Source: Meghimatium bilineatum (Eukaryota > Mollusca > Gastropoda > Stylommatophora > Philomycidae). Taken from it: a stretch of DNA of 64,000 nucleotides. The stretch is from NCBI GenBank assembly GCA_034231615.1, contig CM067306.1:36042019-36106018 (forward strand), given 5' to 3'. Positions within the stretch are counted from its first letter, which is position 1. Each line of letters begins with the position of its first letter. Shown in pieces: positions 33,829-43,981 of this stretch. Position numbers and translations under genes: made by a program. Below the pieces are notes generated by a model, which did not search any database, was not told where the DNA came from, and worked only from the letters and a program-made list of their open reading frames with translations.

Positions 33829-35061
33829 GGTCCTAAAAAGGACCTTAATAAATAAGTTTTAAGAAAAGGATAACCTGAATCCCGACGACGTTAATTAACG
33901 TTATCGTAGTCAAATCTCGTCGTACCCTTCGCCTGTAGTGTTACTCACTGCATTCCCCAAATTGTTTAATCAATAACATTTGGGGGAACGCAGGCTTTAT
34001 CTCTTCAAGGTGCGTGTCCTCATCATTTTCTAGTGATGAGGATTCAGATACGTCTTCAATTAAGACGACATGATGTTCTTCTTGCGATGTTATTTTGTCG
34101 CAGCCTCCTCCTTCTCCTTCTCCTCCTCCTGGTACAGATGATCTGGATACGTCGACGCTCATCGGACGCTAGTCTCAACAACAGATCTTAACGTGATCTG
34201 TGGTCGGAACCCGCACCATGGCTACTACTGTACGATTGCCGATTGAGTTTCCATAATCTTTGCTTTTTCCTAAGAGGGTTATATAAGGCTTCGACATCTT
34301 ATAGCCACTGATGACTAGGCACTCTTTCTTCATAGATAGAGTGAAGCTTGTGGCATTGTGAACGAATATAAGACAAAGTTCGGTAGAAATACAGCACGTG
34401 TGTGCGTCTTTTACGCGGAACATCACTCCTGTATCTGACTTTGTCTCAGATGATCTCCTGAAGTACCCGTCCATTCTAATATATGGTTGTTTATTTATAA
34501 ATTCACGGTATCTGCATTTAGATGTCTTCTTTATTTTAGTACCTTTTGTCGATTTCAAACAGTTCCCCATTTTGATATTCTTCATTGGGGCCAATCAAAT
34601 ACACGAACCCAAATAATAATGATACATTTTTCGGATGTCACAGAGGACAGGAATTATTTGTGACAGACGACGTGACTTTATTTTATGTTTTTTGAGATAG
34701 ATACGTGATGCATTCATTCACTGAGATAGTTTTTCGTTCACTGAGATAGTTTTTCTTTCACTGAGATAGTTTTTCATTCACTGAGACAATTTTTCATTCC
34801 GTGAGATATGTTTTCCATTCAGTGAAATATGTTTTACATTCAGTGAGATATGTTTTACATTCAGTGAGATCAATGCCGTCTTAACGCATAGGCCCATGTC
34901 CATTCTTGTTTTCGTCTCTCCATGTCCGAAGTCAGTGTCAATTCTTGTTTTCGTCTCTCCATGTCCGAAGCCAGTGTCTTTCACAGCCGTACTGTTACTA
35001 CATTATAATTATTTATGCAAAACATGCTTAACAAAATTAAGAGGAAAGTAGTAAAATTGAT
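33829..35061. repeat. Satellite unit 29 (1233 bp, HOR position 3)
   Basis: Acidic ORF 33941-34162; middle ORF 34175-34594. 'tgtcaattc' in the second 39-bp copy. Confidence 0.97.
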
Positions 35062-36284
35062 GGTCCTAAAAAGGACCTTAATAAATAAGTTTTAAGAAAA
35101 GGATAACCTGAATCCTGACGACGTTAATTAACGTTATCGTAGTCAAATCTCGTCGTACCCTTCGCCTGTAGTGTTACTCACTGCATTCCCAAATTGTTTA
35201 ATCAATAACATTTGGGGCAACGCAGGCTTTATCTCTTCAAGGTGCGTGTCCTCATCATTTTCTAGTGATGAGGATTCAGATACGTCTTCAATTAAGACGA
35301 CATGATGTTCTTCTTGCGATGAAATTTTGTCACAGCCTCCTTCTCCTCCTCCTGGTACAGATGATCTGGATACGTCGACGCTCATCGGACGCTAGTCTCA
35401 ACAACAGATCTTAACGTGATCTGTGGTCGGAACCCGCACCATGGCTACTACTGTACGATTGCCGATTGAGTTTCCATAATCTTTGCTTTTTCCTAAGAGG
35501 GTTATATAAGGCTTCGACATCTTATAGCCACTGATGACTAGGCACTCTTTCTTCATATATAGAGTGAAGCTTGTGGCATTGTGAACGAATATAAGACAAA
35601 GTTCGGTAGAAATACAGCACGTGTGTGCGTCTTTTACGCGGAACATCACTCCTGTATCTGACTTTGTCTCAGATGATCTCCTGAAGTACCCGTCCATTCT
35701 AATATATGGTTGTTTATTTATAAATTCACGGTATCTGCATTTAGATGTCTTCTTTATTTTAGTACCTTTTGTCGATTTCAAACAGTTCCCCATTTTGATA
35801 TTCTTCATTGGGGCCAATCAAATACACGAACCCAAATAATAATGATACATTTTTCGGATGTCACAGAGGACAGGAATTATTTGTGACAGACGACGTGACT
35901 TTATTTTATGTTTTTTGAGATAGATACGTGATGCATTCATTCACTGAGATAGTTTTTCGTTCACTGAGATAGTTTTTCTTTCACTGAGATAGTTTTTCAT
36001 TCACTGAGACAATTTTTCATTCCGTGAGATATGTTTTCCATTCAGTGAAATATGTTTTACATTCAGTGAGATATGTTTTACATTCAGTGAGATCAATGCC
36101 GTCTTAACGCATAGGCCCATGTCCATTCTTGTTTTCGTCTCTCCATGTCCGAAGTCAGTGTCAATTCTTGTTTTCGTCTCTCCATGTCCGAAGCCAGTGT
36201 CTTTCACAGCCGTACTGTTACTACATTATAATTATTTATGCAAAACATGCTTAACAAAATTAAGAGGAAAGTAGTAAAATTGAT
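35062..36284. repeat. Satellite unit 30 (1223 bp, transitional hybrid)
   Basis: Begins like HOR position 1 (C-deleted, 'cctgacg') and ends like position 3. Acidic ORF 35143-35385, 80 aa. Private 'ttggggcaacg', 'gtcacagcc' and 'catatatag'; the GGGGCAACG form reappears right of the LINE in units 45207, 46431, 48853, 56067 and 63281. Confidence 0.96.
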
Positions 36285-37239
36285 GGTCCTAAAAAGGACC
36301 TTAATAAATAAGTTTTAAGAAAAGGATAACCTGAATCCTGACGACGTTAATTAACGTTATCGTAGTCAAATCTCGTCGTACCCTTCGCCTGTAGTGTTAC
36401 TCACTGCATTCCCAAATTGTTTAATCAATAACATTTGGGGGAACGCAGGCTTTATCTCTTCAAGGTGCGTGTCCTCATCATTTTCTAGTGATGAGGATTC
36501 AGATACGTCTTCAATTAAGACGACATGATGTTCTTCTTGCGATGAAATTTTGTCACAGTCTCCTTCTCCTCCTCCTGGTACAGATGATCTGGATACGTCG
36601 ACGCTCATCGGACGCTAGTCTCAACAACAGATCTTAACGTGATCTGTGGTCGGAACCCGCACCATGGCTACTACTGTACGATTGCCGATTGAGTTTCCAT
36701 AATCTTTGCTTTTTCCTAAGAGGGTTATATAAGGCTTCGACATCTTATAGCCACTGATGACTAGGCACTCTTTCTTCATAGAGTGAAGCTTGTGGCATTG
36801 TGAATGAATATAAGAGAAAGTTTGGTAGAAATACAGCACGTGTGTGCGTCTTTTACGCGGTACATCACGCCTGTATCGGACTTTGTCTCAGATGATCTCC
36901 TGAAGTACCCGTCCATTCTAATTTATGGTCGTTTATTTATAAATTCACGGTATCTGCATTTAGATGTCTTCTTTATTTTAGCACCTTTCGTCGATTTCAA
37001 ACAGTTCCCCATTTTGATATTCTTCATTGGGGCCAATCAAATACACGAACCCAAATAATAATGATACATTTTTCGGATGTCACAGAGGACAGGAATTATT
37101 TGTGACAGACGACGTGACTTTATTTTATGTTTTTTGAGATAGATACATGATGCATTCATTCACTGAGATAGTTTTTCCTTCACTGAAACAATTTTTCATT
37201 CCGTGAGATATGTTTTCCATTCAGTGAGATATGTTTTAC

Positions 37240-37251
37240 ATTCAGTGAGAT
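37240..37251. repeat. Target-site duplication, left copy
   Basis: ATTCAGTGAGAT directly adjoining the LINE 3' tail, matched at 41308-41319. The final T is shared with the first base of the TTC tail, so the length is 11 or 12 bp. The motif is itself part of the 21-bp minisatellite, so array repetition alone could produce the match. Restoring one copy gives a normal run of minisatellite repeats, which supports a genuine TSD. Confidence 0.75.
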
Positions 37252-37265
37252 TCTTCTTCTTCTTC
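37251..37265. repeat. LINE 3' tail, (TTC)5 on + strand
   Basis: Five GAA triplets at the 3' end on the element strand, in place of poly(A). Short 3' microsatellite tails are typical of I-group elements, such as TAA in the Drosophila I factor. Confidence 0.8.
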
Positions 37266-37286
37266 TTTCGTTCACTTGAAACATGT

Positions 37287-40200
37287 CTATATCTGTAATT
37301 CTGTCTCCTTAATAAAACTCACTGTCTTTTGTAGTTCATACAGTGTCCCATAGAGCTTTGATGCCAGTGTTGTTTCCTCTGGCCAATATGTCTGCCTCAG
37401 CGTTTCATGCTCAGAACACTCTTGAAGTATATGTTTGGCACTCTGTACTGCCTGTCCACATGTACACATGGCCGTGTTGCCAATCTTGAACTTTGTATAC
37501 ATGTGACTGCGGAGTCGGTTGTGTCCTGTTCTGAGACGTAGAATTATAACTTGTTCTGATCTGTTCATAATGTGATAGTCATCTTGTGTTGGTGTTTGTG
37601 GCTTTCTTATTGACTTGATCATCTGTTTTTTCTGATGGTAGGTGATTGGTATATCTGGTTGATCTTCGGCAGCACCTTCCTTAGCCAGTTGGTCTGCTTT
37701 TTCATTTCCTGGTATTCCACAGTGAGAGGGTATCCACTGCATGGTTACCCTATACTGGTAAGACAATTCGCTAAGTAGTTTTTTCAAGTCTGTTAGTTTT
37801 CCAGACTGGAGAGCTTGAAGCACTGACCTTGCATCTGTCAGGAATACCACAGGCTGTAGGTCAGAGTTGGAGTTCAGCAGTTTTTTAGCTGCCACAGTAA
37901 TTGCCTGGATTTCTGCATCATAATTATTGCAGAATTTTCCTGTCGGTGTTCTGATTGTATCTCTAGGCTTGTGTGGATATTCTATATATACACCTGCACC
38001 TCCATTCCTCACAGCATTCTGTGCTGACCCATCTGTGTATACTCTGACCCATATATCTTGTGGATATTCCTCGTCCAGGAAACTGAGGGTGACTGTCCTC
38101 CGCTGCACACTGTTCTGTTCGTCCTCGCTTAGTATTCCTTTCACATGGGTCTGAATGTATATTGGCATTCCATGCCTTTCACTCCATGGGGTTTGTTCTG
38201 GTACAGACCTTAAGGGGCTGTCAACTTCAGGTAGGTCTGTAAGTTGTCTACGGAGTCGTTTAGCTTGATGGATAAAGCTGCTTCTTTTCAGTCGCCCCAT
38301 TGCTAGGTTTTGGAATCTTTCCTTCATTGGATGACTTGGCATACACTGAAACTTTTCCGCTTGAATTAGTACTTTTGTGTCTCTGCGTTCGCCAAGTGTT
38401 TGCATTCTTCCCATTTTCTGCATCTCTGCTATGGGTGTTGATTTCATTGCTCCCAACATTATTCTAAGTGCCTGGTTTTGCACTTTATCTAGATCTTGTA
38501 ATGTGGTGTTTGATGCAGGACACCACGCAGCTGAACCATATTCCAGGTGTGGTCTTATGCCTTGCTGGTAAACTTTACTGAGTATATTCCCACTGGCTCC
38601 CCATGTGGTTCCACTTAGTTTTCTCAGGATAGCTAACTTCCTCCTGGCTTTTGTTGTTGCTTTGTTTATGTGCTGCTTCCATGTCAGCTTATCATCAAAA
38701 GTAACTCCGAGGTATGTTGGTTGTTTGTCTTCTTTCAAGAGCTCTCCGTCTATCTTGATATGACCGGCTTTTTGTTTTGGTGAGAGGGTAAAGAGTGTAG
38801 TGCTGCACTTATCTGTGTTAATGCTGACACACCATCTATTTGCCCATAAGGTTAGGGCATCGATAGCTCTTTGTATTTGTTTAGTGGCCACTGTCGCATG
38901 TTCTTCCGTGCACCAGATCACCAGGTCGTCAGCATACATTGCCACTTTGATCCCGTGTGGTAGTTCAGCAACTAGGTCATTGATGTAAACCAAGAAAAGT
39001 GTGGGTGACAGGACTCCTCCCTGGGGGACTCCATGACGCAGTAGGACTTTCTTGCTTTTGCGACCATCTAATTGTACCCTGGCTCTTCTATTATGCAGGT
39101 ATGCTTTTACCCATTTGTACATTCTTGAGCTAACCCTGCAATTTCGCAATTTCTTTAGGAGCCCTTCTTTCCAGACCTTATCAAATGCTTTCCTAAGGTC
39201 TATCCATGCTGCTAGTACCAGTTTCTTATCTTGGAAGGCATCCTCAATCTCTTGGGAGAGGTAGGTTGCCTGATCTTCAGTAGAGTAGCACTGTCTGAAA
39301 CCTGCTTGCTGTGATACCAGAAGGTTTTCACTTTCAAGGTACCACTGCATCCTAAGATTGATAATGCGTTCCATTGTTTTGCATAGACAGCTTGTGAGGC
39401 TGATGGGCCTGTAGTTGGAGACTGTGTTGCCATCTTTTCCTGATTTGAGGAGAGGTATCATTATTGCTTCTCTCCATGCCTGTGGTACATTACCTGTGGA
39501 CCAGCTTGTGTTAAAGATTTGCAGCAGCTTTGCTCTTGCTGCAATTCCCAGGTTTCTAATCATTTCATTGGACACTCCATCAGCTCCAGGGGACTTTTTC
39601 ATTTTCAATTTGGATATTGCATGCTCCAGTTCTCTCATTGTGATTGGTGCCTCCATGACTTCAGGTATAGGTTCGTCTTGTCCAATGTTTTGCTGGTTCG
39701 CTCGAACCTCCTGTTGTTTGTCTGGGCTGACTTTGACGTTATTGTCTTCTGCAAAGGAATCTGCAAAGTAATCAGCTGCATGTTTACCTGTTAAAATCTT
39801 TCTATCTTTATAAAGCGTGATCCTGGTATTTCTCCCTGTACCTTCATCATTTAGTTGTTTTACAAGTTTCCATAATTTCCTAGTATCTCTTTCTAGGTTC
39901 AGCGACTCTGTTTTTTCTTTCCAGCTGTTCCGTCTGGCTTGTAACTTGGCTCTTTGAAATTTAGCCTTTGTTTGCTGATATTTGTTGTGATGTTCTTGGC
40001 TAGGTCTGTTCTCAGCCTGCTTTCTAGATGTTTCCATCTCATTTTGCAGCTTTTCCAGTTCATCATTCCAGTAGGGTTTGTAGTTTTTGCGTGCCCCCCT
40101 GGGTATGGTTTTACTAGCAGCATGTAGTATACATCTATTAAATTCACTCACTGCTCTATTGATGTCTTTGTCCAAGTTCATGTCCTTAGCTAGAACACTG

Positions 40201-41111
40201 GTTAAATGCTGGTACATTTTCCAGTCTGCCCTCTTATAGTTCCACCTAGTGAGCGTGCTGCTGTCCTTGGTATATTCATTGTGAATTTCCAGAAATACTG
40301 GTCTGTGGTCACTACCCCCAAGCTGCTTTCCAACGACACGTGTGATGTTCCATTCCAGGCCTGGTGAGTAGAATGCCAGGTCTGGTGTAGAGGTGGTGTG
40401 CCATGCTCTCGAGTAGAAGGTTGGTGAGTCAGCTGGCTGGTTAATAAGAATGAGATTATTTTCATCCTGCCAGCTCTCAAGTTCCTCACCTCTCTTGTCG
40501 ATATGATCGTAGCCCCAGCTCTGAGAGTGGCTGTTGAAGTCACCACACACCATAAGCCTTTCTTTATCTGGAATTGTGTCTAGTGCCAATGGTTTATCAT
40601 TTGGGCAGTAGTAGTTCAGGAGATGGAATTCTGCACTGTCTGTTTTTAGGTGGAGCATCTGGTATTCTGCCCCGTCCATGTATACTTCCAGCTGACATGC
40701 GCTGATATTATTTTTAACTAGTGTCAGAATTCCACCCTTTCGCCTGTCTTTTCGGTCAGATCGGTAGCACTGGTAGCCTCTGATTTTGAAGGCTATGTCG
40801 CTGCTGAGGTGTGTTTCTTGGATACAGCAAATATTAACTTGTTCTTCACTGAGGACATTTTCAAGTTCCAATTTTTTGCTGTATCCATCTCTTTTACTGT
40901 TGACACCCTCAGCATTCCAGTGCATTATTTTTATTGGTCGTTTGTTTGTTTGGCCAGTAGCTCTATTCCCTTGCCTCCTGGCTCCTCGGGGCAATTGAGA
41001 AGGACTTCCAGTAACTGAGGTTGGGCCCTTTCGAGGTATAGGGCCCGGCACCGTCCCTGCCTGAACGTCCGCCACAGGGCAGGCACCATAACATTTATTA
41101 GATGAAGACAT
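37287..41111 (-). CDS. LINE ORF2: endonuclease / reverse transcriptase / RNase H polyprotein
   Basis: Enzyme for target-primed reverse transcription. Length is 1274 codons from the first ATG at 41111 (GGAAACATGT, A at -3). The frame is open further upstream to a TAG near 41204, and residue numbers here count from a TTG at 41138. AP-endonuclease about 68-290: HWNAEGVNS, QETH at 107, GDFNSH at 199, TPDLAF, and catalytic-His SDHRPV at 276. RT about 500-790: PGADGVS, YRPISL, WIDLRKAFDKV with Asp647, GVPQGGVLSP at 703, YADD at 735-738. Thumb with YLGVTFD at 809. RNase H about 1030-1155 with all four acidic residues: D1036 (YTDGS), E1076 (DAEIQA), D1102 (LTDAR), D1149 (NEKAD). C-terminal knuckle C1225-C1227-H1236-C1241. 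There is no frameshift or internal stop, so it may be recently active. Confidence 0.95.
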   Translation of the reverse strand: MSSSNKCYGACPVADVQAGTVPGPIPRKGPTSVTGSPSQLPRGARRQGNRATGQTNKRPIKIMHWNAEGVNSKRDGYSKKLELENVLSEEQVNICCIQETHLSSDIAFKIRGYQCYRSDRKDRRKGGILTLVKNNISACQLEVYMDGAEYQMLHLKTDSAEFHLLNYYCPNDKPLALDTIPDKERLMVCGDFNSHSQSWGYDHIDKRGEELESWQDENNLILINQPADSPTFYSRAWHTTSTPDLAFYSPGLEWNITRVVGKQLGGSDHRPVFLEIHNEYTKDSSTLTRWNYKRADWKMYQHLTSVLAKDMNLDKDINRAVSEFNRCILHAASKTIPRGARKNYKPYWNDELEKLQNEMETSRKQAENRPSQEHHNKYQQTKAKFQRAKLQARRNSWKEKTESLNLERDTRKLWKLVKQLNDEGTGRNTRITLYKDRKILTGKHAADYFADSFAEDNNVKVSPDKQQEVRANQQNIGQDEPIPEVMEAPITMRELEHAISKLKMKKSPGADGVSNEMIRNLGIAARAKLLQIFNTSWSTGNVPQAWREAIMIPLLKSGKDGNTVSNYRPISLTSCLCKTMERIINLRMQWYLESENLLVSQQAGFRQCYSTEDQATYLSQEIEDAFQDKKLVLAAWIDLRKAFDKVWKEGLLKKLRNCRVSSRMYKWVKAYLHNRRARVQLDGRKSKKVLLRHGVPQGGVLSPTLFLVYINDLVAELPHGIKVAMYADDLVIWCTEEHATVATKQIQRAIDALTLWANRWCVSINTDKCSTTLFTLSPKQKAGHIKIDGELLKEDKQPTYLGVTFDDKLTWKQHINKATTKARRKLAILRKLSGTTWGASGNILSKVYQQGIRPHLEYGSAAWCPASNTTLQDLDKVQNQALRIMLGAMKSTPIAEMQKMGRMQTLGERRDTKVLIQAEKFQCMPSHPMKERFQNLAMGRLKRSSFIHQAKRLRRQLTDLPEVDSPLRSVPEQTPWSERHGMPIYIQTHVKGILSEDEQNSVQRRTVTLSFLDEEYPQDIWVRVYTDGSAQNAVRNGGAGVYIEYPHKPRDTIRTPTGKFCNNYDAEIQAITVAAKKLLNSNSDLQPVVFLTDARSVLQALQSGKLTDLKKLLSELSYQYRVTMQWIPSHCGIPGNEKADQLAKEGAAEDQPDIPITYHQKKQMIKSIRKPQTPTQDDYHIMNRSEQVIILRLRTGHNRLRSHMYTKFKIGNTAMCTCGQAVQSAKHILQECSEHETLRQTYWPEETTLASKLYGTLYELQKTVSFIKETELQI

Positions 41112-41307
41112 GTTTCCATTGTGTTTTATGCGTGGCAACCTGATTATCTGTGCGCCTTTTGGCTGGTTGCCTCCGTCTTCAGCACTCTGCGTACTTGGGC
41201 CGGACTATGGTCCTGCTCGAGTGGGAGTGCCCGACCAGTCTTAGTTTCCAGCCTCTGATGGCTGAACTAAGCCCCATCACCACTTCAAGGTTCTGGCCTC
41301 GATGGGG
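41112..41307 (-). other. LINE 5' region with putative ORF1 C-terminal remnant
   Basis: The minus-strand frame from the element's first base (41307) to a TGA at 41179 is open for 42 codons: PHRGQNLEVVMGLSSAIRGW, then a basic stretch ending RPKYAEC. ORF2's frame overlaps this stop region, and its first ATG lies 68 bp further on. I infer this is the tail of a truncated ORF1 (gag-like) rather than a 5' UTR. By chance it is in frame with the satellite 13-mer/7-mer ORF, forming a 91-codon chimera at 41179-41454. Confidence 0.4.
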
Positions 41308-41319
41308 ATTCAGTGAGAT
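41308..41319. repeat. Target-site duplication, right copy
   Basis: ATTCAGTGAGAT immediately after the LINE 5' end, matching 37240-37251. The minisatellite continues from here with one 21-bp step and then 'attcagtaagatc'. Confidence 0.75.
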
Positions 41320-41531
41320 ATGTTTTACATTCAGTAAGATCAATGCCGTCTTAACGCATAGGCCCATGTCCATTCTTGTTTTCGTCTCTCCATGTCCGAA
41401 GTCAGTGTCCATTCTTGTTTTCGTCTCTCCATGTCCGAAGCCAGTGTCTTTCACAGCCGTACTGTTACTACATTATAATTATTTATGCAAAACATGCTTA
41501 ACAAAATTAAGAGGAAAGTAGTAAAATTGAT

Positions 41532-42756
41532 GGTCCTAAAAAGGACCTTAATAAATAAGTTTTAAGAAAAGGATAACCTGAATCCTGACGACGTTAATTA
41601 ACGTTATCGTAGTCAAATCTCGTCGTACCCTTCGCCTGTAGTGTTACTCACTGCATTCCCCAAATTGTTTAATCAATAACATTTGGGGGAACGCAGGCTT
41701 TATCTCTTCAAGGTGCGTGTCCTCATCATTTTCTAGTGATGAGGATTCAGATACGTCTTCAATTAAGACGACATGATGTTCTTCTTGCGATGAACTTTTG
41801 TCGCATCCTCCTTCTCCTTCTCCTCCTCCTGGTACAGATGATCTGGATACGTCGACGCTCATCGGACGCTAGTCTCAACCACAGTCTTAACGTGATCTTT
41901 GGTCGGAACCCTCACCACGGCTACTACTATACGATTGCCGATCGAGTTTCCATAATCTTTGCTTTTTCCTAAGAGGGTTATATAAGGCTTCGACATCTTA
42001 TAGCCACTGATGACTAGGCACTCTTTCTTCATAGAGTGAAGCTTGTGGCATTGTGAACGAATATAAGACATATTTCGGTAGAAATACAGCACGTGTGTGC
42101 GTCTTTTACGCGGAACATCACTCCTGTATCTGACTTTGTCTCAGATGATCTCGTGAAGTACCCGTCCATTCTAATATATGGTCGTTTATTTATAAATTCA
42201 CGGTATCTGCACTTAGATGTCTTCTTTATTTTAGCACCTTTTGTCGATTTCAGACAGTTCCCCATTTTGATATTCTTCATTGGGGCCAATCAAATACACG
42301 AACCCAAATAATAATGATACATTTTTCGGATGTCATAGAGGACAGGAATTATTTGTGACAGACGACGTGACTTTATTTTATGTTTTTTGAGATAGATACG
42401 TAATGCATTCATTCACTGAGATAGTTTTTCGTTCACTGAGATAGTTTTTCTTTTTCTGAGATAGTTTTTCATTCACTGAGACAATTTTTCATTCAGTGAG
42501 ATATGTTTTCCATTCAGTGAGATATGTTTTACATTCAGTGAGATATGTTTTACATTCAGTGAGATCAATGCCGTCTTAACGCATAGGCCCATGTCCATTC
42601 TTGTTTTCGTCTCTCCATGTCCGAAGTCAGTGTCCATTCTTGTTTTCGTCTCTCCATGTCCGAAGCCAGTGTCTTTCACAGCCGTACTGTTACTACATTA
42701 TAATTATTTATGCAAAACATGCTTAACAAAATTAAGAGGAAAGTAGTAAAATTGAT
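41532..42756. repeat. Satellite unit 32 (1225 bp, B-then-A mosaic)
   Basis: First complete unit right of the LINE. Type-B proximal half ('ccacagtct', 'catagagtg') fused to a type-A distal half ('ggaacatcactcc'). 'gacatatttcgg' replaces 'gacaaagttcgg', as in units 40-42 and 46-48. Acidic ORF 41644-41862 with 'gatgaacttttg'. 'tctttttctgagatag' alters one minisatellite copy. Confidence 0.97.
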
Positions 42757-43981
42757 GGTCCTAAAAAGGACCTTAATAAATAAGTTTTAAGAAAAGGATA
42801 ACCTGAATCCTGACGACGTTAATTAACGTTATCGTAGTCAAATCTCGTCGTACCCTTCGCCTGTAGTGTTACTCACTGCAATCACCAAATTGTTTAATCA
42901 ATAACATTTGGGGGAACGCAGGCTTTATCTCTTCAAGGTGCGTGTCCTCATCATTTTCTAGTGATGAGGATTCAGATACGTCTTCAATTAAGACGACATG
43001 ATGTTCTAAAGCGATGAAATTTTGTCGCAGCCTCCTCCTTCTCCTTCTTCTCCTCCTGGTACAGATGATCTGGATACGTCGACGCTCATCGGACGCTAGT
43101 CTCAACCACAGTCTTAACGTGATCTGTGGTCGGAACCCGCACCACGGCTACTACTATACGATTGCCGATCGAGTTTCCATAATCTTTGCTTTTTCCTAAG
43201 AGGGTTATATAAGGCTTCGACATCTTATAGCCACTGATGACTAGGCACTCTTTCTTCATAGAGTGAAGCTTGTGGCATTGTGAACGAATATAAGACAAAG
43301 TTCGGTAGAAATACAGCACGTGTGTGCGTCTTTTACGCGGTACATCACGCCTGTATCGGACTTTGTCTCAGATGATCTCGTGAAGTACCCGTCCATTCTA
43401 ATTTATGGTCGTTTATTTATAAATTCACGGTATCTGCATTTAGATGTCTTCTTTATTTTAGCACCTTTCGTCGATTTCAAACAGTTCCCCATTTTGATAT
43501 TCTTCATTGGGGCCAATCAAATACACGAACCCAAATAATAATGATACATTTATCGGATGTCACAGAGGACAGGAATTATTTGTGACAGACGACGTGACTT
43601 TATTTTATGTTTTTTGAGATAGATACGTAATGCATTCATTCACTGAGATAGTTTTTCGTTCACTGAGATAGTTTTTCTTTCACTGAGATAGTTTTTCATT
43701 CACTGAGACAATTTGTCATTCAGTGAGATATGTTTTCCATTCAGTGAGATATGTTTTACATTCAGTGAGATGTTTTACATTCAGTGAGATCAATGCCGTC
43801 TTAACGCATAGGCCCATGTCCATTCTTGTTTTCGTCTCTCCATGTCCGAAGTCAGTGTCCATTCTTGTTTTCGTCTCTCCATGTCCGAAGCCAGTGTCTT
43901 TCACAGCCGTACTGTTACTACATTATAATTATTTATGCAAAACATGCTTAACAAAATTAAGAGGAAAGTAGTAAAATTGAT
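42757..43981. repeat. Satellite unit 33 (1225 bp, acidic ORF frameshifted)
   Basis: 'gttctaaagcgatg' (a one-base loss plus substitutions near 43006) shifts the acidic ORF. 'gcaatcaccaaattg' alters the large hairpin. A 2-bp loss ('gtgagatgttttac') and 'caatttgtcattc' mark the minisatellite. Confidence 0.97.

Larger units (their letters stand above)
31452..35061. repeat. Trimer HOR copy 4 (3610 bp)
   Basis: Units 1186, 1191 and 1233 bp, resuming the rhythm after the extra unit at 30219. Confidence 0.92.
37251..41307 (-). mobile_element. I-group non-LTR retrotransposon (LINE), probably 5'-truncated
   Basis: A 4,057-bp insert, minus orientation, in satellite unit 31. It starts CCCCATCGAGGCC at 41307, carries the last 42 codons of a possible ORF1 and one complete ORF2, and ends in a short 3' UTR plus (GAA)5. 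It has no LTRs, and an 11-12 bp TSD flanks it. The domain order endonuclease, RT, RNase H, CCHC places it in the I superfamily; jockey-clade elements lack RNase H. A full I-type element would have a complete ORF1, so truncation during target-primed reverse transcription is inferred. It is the only copy in the window and none of the HOR copies carries it, so it inserted after, or outside, those amplifications. Confidence 0.95.
36285..41531. repeat. Satellite unit 31, split by the LINE
   Basis: The satellite parts are 36285-37250 and 41308-41531; without the insert and one TSD the unit would be about 1179 bp. Acidic ORF 36366-36608. A/B mosaic: 'catagagtg', 'gaatgaatataagag' and 'ggtacatcacgcc' together with 'ctcctgaag'. 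The minisatellite is short left of the insertion, with 'ccttcactgaaacaa'. 'attcagtaagatc' right of the insertion is a private change. Confidence 0.95.

Noticed and set aside
39415-39771. Plus-strand and other-frame ORFs inside the LINE
   Set aside because: Shadows of the ORF2 coding sequence on the opposite strand or in shifted frames, with no recognisable domains.
42869-43105. Arg-rich 78-codon minus-strand ORF (RRRRRRRRRLRQN) in units 33, 34, 43 and 49
   Set aside because: It starts at TTG and arises because the 'gttctaaagcg' frameshift fuses the CT tract in another frame to the acidic ORF end; the Arg run is tract sequence, not a nuclear-localisation design.
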